A stretch of 64,000 nucleotides of DNA, from NCBI GenBank assembly GCA_018806915.1, contig JAGKQI010000040.1, positions 620,001-684,000 on the forward strand, in the 5' to 3' direction. The notes under the pieces were generated by a model. The model made no database searches. It was not told the origin of the DNA and saw only the letters and a list, made by a program, of their open reading frames with translations. The position numbers and the translations under genes are program-made. Positions 10,995 through 22,194 of this stretch are shown here, one piece after another; the first letter of the stretch is position 1, and every line of letters starts with the position of its first letter. This DNA is from Phytophthora colocasiae (Eukaryota; Oomycota; Peronosporomycetes; Peronosporales; Peronosporaceae).

Positions 10995-12073
10995 CGAACG
11001 TCCGGCAGTTCGCGGCTGGTGATGTCTTCCCGTGGGATCCGATGTTCGTCGGAACTTTGGCGATCGTCGGTATGATCCTCTCCACATTGTCCAAGAGGCT
11101 GCTGCTACCTCCCGGATTCCTCTACCCAGCAAGATCACCGGCTAATCGCCCTTCCCGAGCCGGGGTCGGTTGGTTGGCTAGCCTGATCACTGGGCCCAAC
11201 GTGCAGGCCCTACTTGCTACCCGACCTTGGGAGGTGCTCCGCAACCGACCGGCCCCCCTCACCTTCGATCTCGGTCTACATCGTCGTGCTGGAACCATGC
11301 TGGGGCAGATCGCGGATGCCTACGCCGCCTTCGAGTCAGATCACCTGCAGGCCTACTGGGAATCGACCCATTATCTCGAGATCACGAAGGCGATGTATGA
11401 AGCTGATCCTGATCTCCGTCGGTATTACCTCGAGCGTCGGCAACGGCGTAGCCGTACCGGAGAACGTTGGCGGCTGCTGTTGGGACGATTCCTGCCCATG
11501 ATGAGGGCGATGTGGGCGGACATCGATCTTCTGCTCGATCCCTACTTCCTGCACTTCCCTACTATCCGTGATCGGGTATACTGGTACCCCGGATCGGCCT
11601 CCCGAATGGCTAACCTGGCCCAGCCGACTCTGAACCGACCGGAGCCCACCGATCTGATCTCTGCGTTGGCAGAATGCGATCAGGAGGACCTTGGCGCAAC
11701 CATTACCGCGATCGGCCGGCAGATCACCCGTCCCGGCAGATCCCACGGCTCGAAAACAAGTTTAACCCGCCTGCTCCACCTACACCTCCTGGGACTCCCT
11801 GATCGCGCGATCTCGACCAGTCCGGAGGTGATCAGCCGAACCTGGAGTCGATCAGCACGCTTACATATTCTTTATCACGATCCGGTGCCTCGCCACGCGA
11901 GATCCCGACTCCAGCCTAGCCTGTTTTCAATTCCACGTAATTTTCCAACTTCAAAGATCAGCGTTCTTCTCCATACTTACTCCACAGTTTCGATCCCCAT
12001 TCAACATCTTCAAAATATCCACACCTTCCATCCGACCACTCCGGTTTCACATGCATATACAAGAAAAATATAA
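10995..12073 (+). CDS. Conserved plus-strand (antisense) protein of the Gypsy element, copy 2 (5' truncated)
   Basis: From the ATG at 11042 the 343-residue product is identical to that of copy 1. I found only two base differences across about 1.1 kb (near 11128 and 11131), both in third codon positions and silent. The N-terminal acidic/proline-rich part seen in copy 1 is missing because of the LTR junction at 10994/10995. No domain is recognised. It converges on pol, with the stops about 105 bp apart. Confidence 0.6.
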
Positions 12074-12178
12074 AATCTCCACGAAAAATAAAAAATCTCC
12101 ACATCCGATCCAGATAGACATCCAGATCTGCATCCGCGATCTCGGCGTTGTGACCTGGTCACACCGCCCTCTTCGCGT

Positions 12179-14286
12179 CTACACCTCTTCGTGCGACTGC
12201 ATCACGCCAAACCGATTTCGGTTAGCATGATCACGTAGGAACGCGCTCAATATGGCTCCACAGTTAAGATCAGCTTCATCGACCCAAGTCGGTTCATCAT
12301 AACCGACCCAGTGCACCAGGAATTCACGATAGATCCGGCTGTAGCGAGTTCGTTTCCCACTTCGCATATCCGAGATTCGTTCGACCTCGTACTCATCGGC
12401 ATCCAGATCTGGGACTCCAACTGTCCTCCGGAAGGAAGGATCTCATCGAAATCGAGCCGATCTGCTTCATCCACCGTCAACTCGATCCGCGGTCGATCTG
12501 GAAAATTCCGTACCAGCTTTAGCTTAGAAACATGTACCACCGGGAAGATGTGGTAATCAGATCCCGCGATCTCCAGCTTGATCGTGAAGTCGTTGAGCTT
12601 CTCTGCAACACGGAACGGGCCGTGCCAAAGGTGAGCGAGTTTACGCGCATATCCTTCCTTCACACGATCTAGATACAGCCAAACTCGTGATCCAGCTTCG
12701 ATCTGATGCGGATCGACATCCTCATTGTGCCGATCGGCTCGGTCTGCAATCGCCTCTCGTAGCCTAGCGTTGACCTGTTCTCGCGACTGCTGGTAGTATC
12801 TCTGAACCCGATATCTCCACCGTCTTGGATCGCGATCGTGGCGTCTGGTCGATCCGATCGGGATCGTTGCTTCCAACGTCGATCTCGGATCCCATCCGTG
12901 TATCAAATAGTGAGAGGTATCTCCCCGAACCCGATCGTGATCCGTGTTAATAGCGAACGTCAGTCTCTCCGCATATTCATCCCAGTCCTTCTGATCGAGA
13001 TCTTGAACGTACATCTTGATCGCCCTAGTCGCCGTTTGCACCATCCGTTCTGCAGTCCCATTGGCTTGCGGCCGGTAGGCCATCGTCGCCCGTTGTCGCT
13101 GCCCCAGGATCTTATTGAACGATCTGAAGAAGTCGGACATGAAACCCGGTTCTCGATCGTGCCTGATCATCTCGCTAGCACCAAATCTGCGGAACACGCA
13201 TTCTTCATAGGATTCTGCGACGGTCTGGGCTGATCGGGAGGAGCTGGCCTTCGCGATCACATATCCCGTGAACAGATCTACCCAGATCAGTAGTTCGGTG
13301 TTGCCTTTGTTAGATCTGGGTAGGGAGGGTATGTGATCCATCGCTATGATCTGGAATGGGTATGTCGCTTGCAGATTCCCCGGCGACTCGCCCCGGATCG
13401 TGGGCCTCCCCTTTCCAGTCTCACAGTCTACACACTCGCCTACGTATCGCTGCACGCTCCGATATAATCCCCTCCAGTGGAAATGATCTCGGATCCGCTG
13501 ATAAGTGCGTCCGATCCCCTGATGTCCTCCTTCCAGAGTCGTATGGTAGTGGTGGAGGACATCCTGCTGTAGCGTTTCTGGAACTACGAGTCTCATCAGG
13601 CGGTCGCGATCACCACTTGATCTAGGCCCTGGTGGGCAGTAAAACAACAGATCTTGTTCATCTACCTCGTACTCGGAGGCGATCTTGGCGTAGGATCCAA
13701 ATTCGGCTCGAGTAAGATCCGCGATCTGCCCAGCCAGGTACTTCTTTAGTCCTGCGATCCAGACCTCCTCGTCCTGGGCTCGCCTGATCCGATCAACCCG
13801 CATCTCCCGGATCAGTTCCTCTCGCAAGACAGCGGCGCCAGGTCGCGCTCGGGCTGCACGCGTGGCTACTGCCGACACTTGCACAGATCGATCTTCAACT
13901 CGAGGGATCAACACCTCATTAAGCCGATTCAGGGTGATCAGATCGCATCGATCTGTCTCATCGTGGACTTCGATCCCGCTTCCTCGCTGCAGCGCGGCAC
14001 TCGCCAAGCTATCTGCGCTCCCATTCCAGTCTCTCTTCACATGGACCAGCTCGTGATCTCCCCAATTCCGCAAGTGATCTAGCACCTTCTGTTTCAGTAG
14101 CGTCAATCCTGGCGCCTTGCAGTCGATCTCGCCCCGGACTTGTCGGATTACCAGATTCGAATCGCCACAAACGACCAAACGGCGGCGTTCTAACTGTGCG
14201 ATCATGCCAAGACCTAGCAAGAGTCCACGGTATTCCGCTTCATTGACAGTGAGGCTTTCAGCATAATCCGATCTAGCCTTGATCAC
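12179..14286 (-). pseudogene. pol: Gypsy pol C-terminal part, copy 2: second RNase H, integrase, broken chromodomain
   Basis: One continuous frame (14286-12247, 679 residues) covers the back half of the second RNase H, the HHCC module and the DDE integrase core, with the same motifs as copy 1. Two extra bases near 12417 and 12437 shift the frame before the chromodomain, which is recovered in another frame (12367-12179). Upstream, the frame is separated from the front half of the second RNase H only by an in-frame TGA at 14290-14292. Confidence 0.87.
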
Positions 14287-14289
14287 CTT

Positions 14290-15075
14290 TCACTCTGGTA
14301 AACTCCACACGATCGCGCTGAAAGCGCCTCCTCCTCGTTTCACGCGTGCCGATCCGTCGAAACTTATAACCCACAACTCCTCATCTGGGTCTACAGTGGG
14401 GATCGGCATCTGGATCCGACGTTTTGGCTCCTTTCGCGGCGCGATCGCGATCAGAGCTTCGTCGATCTCCGATCGGGGCGTTATGTTAGCTGCGATCGCC
14501 CCCAGTATTTCATCCTCCCCCTTCGTACACTTCGTGATCTCGAGTGTCCACGGGGACAGAAGAGCAGACCATTGTCCCAGACGTCCTTGGAGGCCGGCAG
14601 ACTTGAACAGCCAGGCAAGCGTGGAGTGTCGGGTTAGGACCTTGATCCGACGTCCCACCAACAAGGTGTAGTGTAGATCCAAGATCCGAAGTAGAGCCAA
14701 CACCTCCTTTTCGGCAACATTATAATTCAGCTCGTTAGTCTTCAAGGTTCGGCTGGCAAACGCGACCGGGTGGTAGATCTGGTCGTGCTCCTGCATCAGT
14801 GCGGCGGAAATCGCCCAGTCACTAGCATACACAATCACCACGGGCAATTTCGCCATGTCGAAGTGACGGAGGATCGGGGTCGACGCGATCTTGGCTTTCA
14901 AGGCTGTAAACGCTCTATATGCTCTACCCCACCTCTCGTCGCCAGTTTTTGGGCCAGATTGGCTTCGATCTCGCTTGAACAGGGGGAAGGCATCGCCCCA
15001 AGTCGGGATCCGGTGTACTATCCCCCTTTTGAGTCGAGGTGTCGGGTGATCCATCCTGATTCGACTTAAGCGCAA
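14290..15075 (-). pseudogene. pol: Gypsy first RNase H plus start of second RNase H, copy 2
   Basis: This 261-residue frame holds the Gypsy RNase H (VYASDWAISAALMQ, NYNVAEKEVLAL), a tether, and the beginning of the additional RNase H (WVISFDGSARVKRGGGAFSA, supplying the first catalytic Asp). It ends at a TGA that copy 1 has at the same site; three bases later the same frame continues with the rest of the domain. A frameshift at about 14930-15070 separates it from reverse transcriptase. Confidence 0.85.
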
Positions 15076-17239
15076 CGAGATCTCGAGTGATCGGGTCCGT
15101 GCTATCCATGATCTTTCGTAGATCTGGTCGCTTCTTCAGTTCTGCGAACTCCACCTCACGTAGTTCATATAGGACCGATGCATAGATCGCATAATCCTCG
15201 ATGAACCGACTATAGTAGTAATTCAAACTTCCAAGGAACGATTGCATGGATCGGAGTGATCCAGGGAATGGTAGATCCGTCAGATACTTCAGGTCTTTCG
15301 GGTTTGCCTCCAATCCATCGATCGACACTTTGTGTCCGAGATATTCCACCTTATCCATGCCCCAGAAGCTTTTTGCCACACTGATCGAGAGATTCCACTT
15401 ATCACAGGCCTCCAATAGGTCTTCCACCCGATCGCACATTTGATCCCATGATCCAGCCGTGATCAAGATATCGTCGATGTATGATCTCCGTCCTAGAACC
15501 GACGGGCGACCAGGATCCTCCGGGATCCCTGATTCAAACACATCTGCAGAGTCTTCCGTGTTCCCTGACTGGGAGATCTTCAAAAATCCATATAGGGCGT
15601 TGTCCACAAGACGTTGATAGATCTGAGGAGCGTTCTTCAGCCCGAAGGGCATGCGATTCCACTCGAAAAGGCCAAACGGAGTGATGAAAGCTGAGATCGC
15701 GCGAGCTCGATCGGTCATTGATACGACCCAGAATCCACTCGCCATGTCTAATGAACAATACCACAGAACCTTGTCAAGATCTTCTAGCAGGTCATTGATC
15801 AGGGGCATCGGGTAGATCATCAGCCTTGTGAGACCGTTCACCAACCGATAATCGATACATAGTCGGATGTCAACACCGTTCTTCTTGATGATCACCACGA
15901 TCGGAGATGCCCATGGCGATGTCGATGGCCGAATGATCTTGGCAGCTAGGAGTCCTTTGATAAGATCCGATACTTTCTCGCGGAACTGTGGCGCCACCTT
16001 TCGGACTCGTTGTGCGATCGGCTTTGCATCACCCACGTCGATATCGCATATAACACCCTTGGCCGCTGGAGGAAGTGCGTTTCCCTTTCCGATCAGGAGA
16101 TGTCGCTTCTTCCAAATAATCTGTCGAAGTTTCTCGATCTCCTCCGGGGTAGCCGATCCCGGATTTCCTACTTGCAGATCTTCGATCCTGACTTCTTCAG
16201 TGGTGGAGATCTGGATCTCTGGTACTACTGCGAGATTATCGGCTAGATCTTCGGCCGAAAAATCGCCACTTTCGTGTAAGTGGGTCTGATCGGCGTTCTC
16301 GATCCCTTCAGGAGAGGTCGGATCGGGTTCGTTCGTTGATGGATCAGGGAGTCTATCGTCCTTGGCCATCAGGATCGGGGTGTCCTCAACCGTGGGGCCG
16401 GCGTTAGCGTCGGATACGTGTTTGATCTCGATTTTAAAATCTGGTTTTTCTGTTTTTACCTCGATCTCTTCTTCGCATGTCCGATCTGTCCGATCTGGGG
16501 CCTGATCTGGCAAGCTCTCATTCGTCTCAGTCTCACCGCCCCCAGCTTCGCCACTCGGGGTCTTGTCGGAACTGACCGTGATCGGTGGGGTATCCATGGG
16601 ATCCGGTTGGGGATCGATGAATGCGACCTTGACTTCGGCTGTATCGGTTGGTGATCGCGGTTCCGGTGTCGATATTGGTGCAGGATCAGGGTCGGTCCTG
16701 GTTGCCCCACCTCGGCGGAGTATGGATCGCGGCGTAACGTAGGTCGGCCGTTCGACCGACGGTAAGGGGATCTCCACGGATTCCTGAGGTTCTGGTCTTG
16801 CGTCCACAGTCGCTTCTAGAGCTAGGTTCTGCCACTCCATGTAACGTCGGGATCCGATCGACACAAACCCGGGGAATCGAGGCACTTTTTCCTGATCAAG
16901 TACCATTCCAACATGTAATCTGTGATCCAATCGTAAAATCTTCTCGCCCAAATTCGTGATCACTAAGTACCGAGTTCGGCCGGGTCCATTTACCACGGTA
17001 GGTACCCATTGGTCGCCTCTGGTCACCCACAATTTCTCCGTCGCCGATAATTTCACTCTCGATGCGGCCTCTTCAGATCCCCCAACTGGGATATGTAGAT
17101 CTTCCTCCAATTTTACCGATCTTACCTTCTCCCCGTATAATCTCTTGCGACCACTAAGTGGGATCCCCACTTCATTAGGTAAGCACATCGATCCATTCGC
17201 AAGATCCATCCGGACCCCAGCCGGAATCATGAAATCCAT
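14924..17239 (-). pseudogene. pol: Gypsy protease linker and reverse transcriptase, copy 2
   Basis: This 771-residue frame runs from just after the protease core through a long acidic linker into the complete reverse transcriptase, with the YIDD catalytic box. It shows that protease, linker and RT were one polyprotein; the same stretch is broken twice in copy 1. The last 60 or so residues are in the variable spacer that differs most between the copies. Confidence 0.88.
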
Positions 17240-17275
17240 ACCCAGGATCGCATCTTGTCCGGATAGATCCCCGAT

Positions 17276-17872
17276 CTAAATATCGAAAAAGTATACCAAG
17301 TATCCGGCAAGCGTGATCTTGATCCGCGTTCTTCCCTCGGTGGTGTACACATTATCACCGATCCCAACACACTCCTGTCTCTGACTAGTGTCAAAGTGGC
17401 ACCCAACCTTACGAGCAAAGGTGGTATCCAAGATGGATACCTCGGCGCCAGTGTCCAGGAGCAAGATCGCTCTTTCATGATTGATCTTGCCTGAGATCTT
17501 GGCTTGGCGGAACCATTTTCCTGGGGCGTGGTATTTCCAATACCCCCTGGATTCTCCTTCCTTGAGATCCAAAGCCACTTCCGCACCAGATCGCGAGAAC
17601 TCATCGATCCGGGGAAGACTCGCGATCTTAGCAGTATACGAATGCAACTTACATGTATTTCCGCGCAGATCCGAATTCTCCCTATCTTGATCTCTCGATT
17701 TCTTGTTCACATATGCATAGATGCAGTACTCAGTACGCTCGGCTCGTACCGGTTTCCAAACCGGCGAGCGTCCTAGTTTAACATCTTTTCCACCTTCTCG
17801 GGGAACAATCCGGCATGTCGGGTCGGATCGTACCACTTGCGGATCTGGTTGTAGAATTCTTCCATGGGGCAT
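17276..17872 (-). pseudogene. pol: Gypsy protease, copy 2
   Basis: The retropepsin motif LLLDTGAEVSILD is intact. The frame ends at 17276 (TAG) where copy 1 reads through, splitting protease from its C-terminal part, and a short insertion near 17325 adds residues. It overlaps gag in the -1 frame, so its synthesis depends on the frameshift signal at 17735-17782. Confidence 0.83.
17735..17782 (-). promoter_or_regulatory. Putative -1 ribosomal frameshift signal between gag and pol, copy 2
   Basis: The heptamer G TTA AAC (17782-17776) is followed at once by the gag stop TAG (17775-17773). The downstream two-part hairpin (outer stem ACGCTCG/CGAGCGT, inner CCGGTT-TGGA-AACCGG) is preserved, although the base pair beyond the outer stem differs from copy 1. 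The gag frame and the protease frame differ by exactly -1 here. Confidence 0.75.
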
Positions 17873-20095
17873 TCTCCAGCTTCATGGATCTCCCCACAAC
17901 CACGGCATGTATATAGACAGCGATCCGTTGGGTGGCCCCTCTTTCCGCACTTGTCACAGGTTAGACGTCTCCAGCAGTCCAGATCCGTGTGCTTCCGCGA
18001 TCCACAATGCGAACAGCGACCTCGATCGTGATCTGATTGTCTGCGGTCCGTGATCCGGCCTCGATCTTGCGCGTTCGTGTGCGATCGCGACTGATCCTGT
18101 TGGTGGGGAGCGCCCCCAGTACCGATCGGCTTGTCTTCTGACGCGGCAAGATATATCCTCCGGAGATCGCCTTCAGAATCGGATCCGTCCGATCCGGATA
18201 TCTCTTCTGATTCCGAGCCCGGATCTTGGGTTTGGATCGCCCGTACCACCGCTCGGGTGGGTGCTGCCGGGACACTGGTCGGTGCCTTCTGTCTGTACTT
18301 CGATCCAAACGCAGATTTACGCTGTATACTTTTCGCCCGTTCCCGGGCACGAAGTACCTCTTCAAGTTCATCGACGTCACTCAGTCGGAGTAGGGTCAGC
18401 TGATCAGCTAACTCCGGATCTCCCAATGTCTCGATGTAATGGTCCACATGTTCCCGGCGGGCCTTAGGGCTCCCATCCTTGATCTTCAGTCTAGCACGTA
18501 AAGCCGCCACGTTGAGCCGGTAGAGATAATCGAGAGGAGTCTCTTCCGATCACTTGCGAGCGTGATAGTATTGCCACGCGACCGCCCAACCCACAATATT
18601 GGGTCTGGAAACTGTCCAACAGATCCGCCCACTTGGTTTTCGTCGTTCGACTGAGCTGCCTGTACCAGTTCTTTGCCGGTCCCACCATCAGATCTGCAAA
18701 CGTGAGGCATTTCTCTTCTTCCGTAGCCTGATCGCGCTGGAACGCTGACTTGACCTTACCGATCCAGGCCCGAGCGCGATCTCCGTCCAGATCTTTACCC
18801 GCAAAATCTTTCAGATCCGAGATCGCTGAGATCCGGACCCGCTGGATCATCGACGATCCTCCTTGACCGATCGCCGCGGATGCGATCGTTGCTCGGCTCG
18901 ACATCTGTCCACCGGAACTTGGTATGCCCAGATCGTCCGGATCGTATTCCCATGCATCCGGATCCGAGGCCGTAACGGACTCCATTTCAACATCCAACTC
19001 CCCTTTGATCGGCGATCGGGGTGTCGCGAGATTCCGTTCTTTTAAGAAACGATCCATCGCCATTTGAAAGTAGTCGTCCAACTTGTTGCCCGATCCCGTG
19101 GAATTAGTCGTCGGCGCGGTCTGGTCTGTCCGGATCCGGCGATTTTCTTGCTGATCAGGTGTCTTAGCCTCCAGTTTCGTGCCCACCGATCGTGTATCTT
19201 GTTTCTTCATACGCGATTTCAGGAATTTGGCACCGGAGGGGCCCAACGACATGCGTTGCAGCCTTCTCGGGCTGTCGGAATCTGGTTCTGAGGTTGCTGA
19301 CGCGTAGCATGACGATCCAGTCTGATAGCCTGGATCGGGCGTCAGTGGGCGTTCGCCGACCAAGACTTTGAGAGAGTTGAATAGGTCATGGGTCGCAGAT
19401 TGAATCGCTTCCAGTTCCAGGTCAAATAGAGAGTTTGGGTCGAATTCTCCAGCCACTAAACCAGCCTCTTGGAGCAGATCAAGTAGAATCTTCACCGCGT
19501 TCAGGCGGTCCGAGCTAGTCCGGGGCTTCGACACCGGGCCGGTGAGGTTACCGATCTGGCGGACTTGTATGATCGTAAGAACGGGGTCGTTAAGCAAGGT
19601 CTCGCTTAGCATCTTCCTGTAATAGGCCTGCTCGATCGCGTCCTTGGTAATCGTCGATCCCGGGCTGATCATGTCTTCTGGCTCTGAGTCTGGAGCTTTC
19701 AATTTCGTCCGGGTGCTCTTGATCTTCTTTTTTTTGGTCGATCTTGAGGCAACAATGGACTTGGTGAGCAGATTAGGTTTCAGCTTTGCTGATTCCTTAT
19801 CGCTCGTGTGCGGATCTCGATTCTCATCGAGATCCGCGGTGGCCCTCGAAGGGGCCTTGGGAGGAATTCGAGGTTTTTCTTCAAGATCTGGATTGCGATC
19901 CAGGTCTGCCTCATGCCTGTCAGTAGAGATCCTCCCAGAACTCTGCTGATCGGTGGAACTTTCTGTTTTCATCGGTGCCTCCGTCGATCCAACCTTCGTA
20001 GGCACTTCTTCCCCTTGTTCTTCTTTTATCTTGACATCTTCTTGGGACTCACGGTGATATCCGAAGTCACCAGAAGATCCGGGCACGCGCACCAT
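17773..20095 (-). pseudogene. gag: Gypsy gag, copy 2 (frameshift and stop in the middle)
   Basis: The first ATG is at 20095. The N-terminal low-complexity and capsid-like regions run to about 18580. A short deletion there and a CGA-to-TGA change near 18550 (CGA in copy 1) break the frame. It resumes from 18510 and ends with two zinc knuckles, CDKCGKRGHPTDRC and CRGCGEIHEAGEC, which would bind the RNA genome. The stop at 17773-17775 overlaps the slippery site. Confidence 0.86.
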
Positions 20096-20504
20096 TGTGG
20101 TGGAGCGGATCTGGCCAAAATCTGGTTGAGGCCGATCGCGATCGCCACTTGCGCCCAGACACCGACTAACGGAGGGGGTCCCCCGATGATCCGTGATCTT
20201 GCTGCGTGTAGTGTTCACCTTGTGTACCCGTCGGTAGGCGGGTTACGCTCTTCCAGGTAACTTCTGAAGATGTCTTGGGACGAGAAGAATGTCTTGGGTG
20301 ACGCAGGGGTGGTGAGATAGCGTGGGAATGCTTCACTCTACCTCGGAGGGGTTGATCCGGGTCGCAGGCGAGTTCTCGAGCCTTATCCGGTCGCCTGGTC
20401 TTCGATCCAGGTCTTCCAAAGGTCCAATGTTGGGGATCTGGTCCCTTTCTTTACGATGCTTGCCGCTTCCTATAGCGAATGTCTTGATGGGTTGAGAGTC
20501 GACG

Positions 20505-20630
20505 AGGGTAGGCCAATGTAATTCCCGGTTCCAGTCTTGGACGAAGGCACTTGTGAGGTCCAGAGCAAATTCGATTCTCTTTATGGTTATTCCTATGTCT
20601 ACTAGTCCCATCCTCATCTGCTACGTCAGG
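20505..20630 (-). repeat. Duplicated LTR-edge fragment in the leader of Gypsy copy 2
   Basis: About 110 bases from the gag-proximal edge of the LTR (from TGTAATTCCCGG at 20517) occur here a second time. They lie in the leader, about 250 bases from the genuine LTR edge at 20772, and split leader sequence that is continuous in copy 1. The fragment includes the bases next to the primer site. Confidence 0.75.
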
Positions 20631-20771
20631 CCAAGCAGCCAATTCCTTCCGATCCGTAGTTCGCACGTAAAGGATAGATCACTAGATAGGGTAAAACTGG
20701 CCAATATATTATCCAGAATTAACCTCTATGCTAGATCTCTTCTCCTTACCTACTTGATGCTGGTAGGCCAA

Positions 20772-21693
20772 TGTAATTTCCGGTTCCAGTCTTGGACGAA
20801 GGCACTTGTGAGGTCCAGAGCAAATTCGATTCTCTTTATGGTTATTCCTATGTCTACTAGTCCCATCCTCATCTGCTATCCTACGATCACCTGACATCCG
20901 GCTACACAGCTGCTCCTCCGATCTTCGATCTCGATCTCACCTAACCCTTGATCGCGATCTCGATCACCGATCTCGGTCATCGATCTCGATCATCGATCTC
21001 GAGTAGCAGTCTTGATCATCGATCTCGAGTAGCAGTCTTGATCAGCTGCTCTGAACAGTAGTCTTGACCGTAGCCCTGATCGGCCAGCTTGAACAATGAT
21101 CCTGATCGGCAATCTTCTCACTTGATCTCGTGTCTCCGCGTCACCGATATTTGAGATCGCGATCTCCCTATACTTGAGCATCGCTCCCCCCCGGGCGACT
21201 GATGCTGCCACCATTGGTCGAACCCGAAATCACCTCTTGGGATGACCTCTGCATGACTGCTTCCTCGGGTACTCTTCTAGTCTCCTTCGGCTTAACGCGG
21301 TGTGTAGCGTCGCTGATCTTGTGCAATTCACCCTGATCGTTGGATATCGGCCCCTTTCTGCGGCGGCATCTCGCGATCAGGTCGTCGTCAATCCACAGCA
21401 GATCGTGCCTGTCCTGATCTGCCGCTGCTTTGGTCTCCTTCTCCCTGGTGCTGAGCCACTACGTGAGACTTTACGGCGGGGCTCTCTGATCGCTTAGTCT
21501 CACCCGACCAAGACGTCATCCATCATCCACTTGCGGAGAGATCAAGGCGATTCCGATCCGGGTCCATTCGTCAGCCGTCATTCGCGCAATCTGGGGTCAT
21601 CAGCCGGTATCTTGCTACGCCAGAGGCCTTGATCCGACTCTCTCCGGGCCTGACGTTGCCTTTTCCCGGATTTCTTATTCGCGCTTCACCACA
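20772..21693 (-). repeat. 5' LTR of Gypsy copy 2 (about 922 bp)
   Basis: On the minus strand it begins TGTGGTGAAGCGCG and ends GGAAATTACA. The first 200 or so bases from the outer end and the 200 bases next to the leader match the copy 1 LTR well; between them it has its own repeats (GATCATCGATCTCGAGTAGC, twice). The outer end at 21693 abuts Copia sequence and marks the insertion boundary. Confidence 0.8.
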
Positions 21694-22194
21694 GCTCCAT
21701 GAAGAGATTCATCATCTCCGACATCATCTTCTTGGTCGTGTTCAGCTTTATCTTTTTCCATGATTTCTTCAGTTTCGGCCTCGTCGACTTCCTCGACGTT
21801 GGCGGCATCAGTGTCGGCAGCGTCCACAAGCTCATCAACCTCTTGGTGCACTGTGTCTGGTTCTATCCCAACCTGTGGCTGTGTGAACACCATCTCATCA
21901 CTTAGTATCGGGGGCTGAAGGTTGACCCAGCTTCCACCATGGACATCAGGTCGATCTTCTTCACCTTCTTTGGCATGATCTTCGTCATTTGTCGCACCAT
22001 GGACTTCTTCAGCTCCATGCTCTTGCCCTCTTACGGCCGGCAGATCGTAATCCTGGCGCCCTGTGCTTGTTAGGTCCGGATATGCAGCGATTGCTCACTC
22101 GCGAACGTTGTCTTCATAATCTGCTTCAAGTCGGTCCTTGTACATGACTTGCTCGTTCACGGTGACTTGCCCTCCAAATAGGACGGTTCCTTCC

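Larger units (their letters stand above)
10995..21693 (-). mobile_element. Ty3/Gypsy (Chronos-like) LTR retrotransposon, copy 2, interrupted at its 3' side
   Basis: The architecture is the same as copy 1, offset by about 10440 bases. The 5' LTR ends at 21693, next to Copia sequence. On the 3' side the element stops at the equivalent of position 555 of copy 1, where the copy 1 LTR begins; the missing remainder should reappear left of copy 1, outside the window. gag and pol are broken by fewer lesions than in copy 1, and protease to reverse transcriptase is continuous. Confidence 0.9.

Noticed and set aside
20553..20894. Plus-strand frame of 113 codons with a repeated hydrophobic motif in the Gypsy leader/LTR
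   Set aside because: The apparent protein repeat is the translation of the duplicated LTR-edge fragment; it is not present as an open frame in copy 1.
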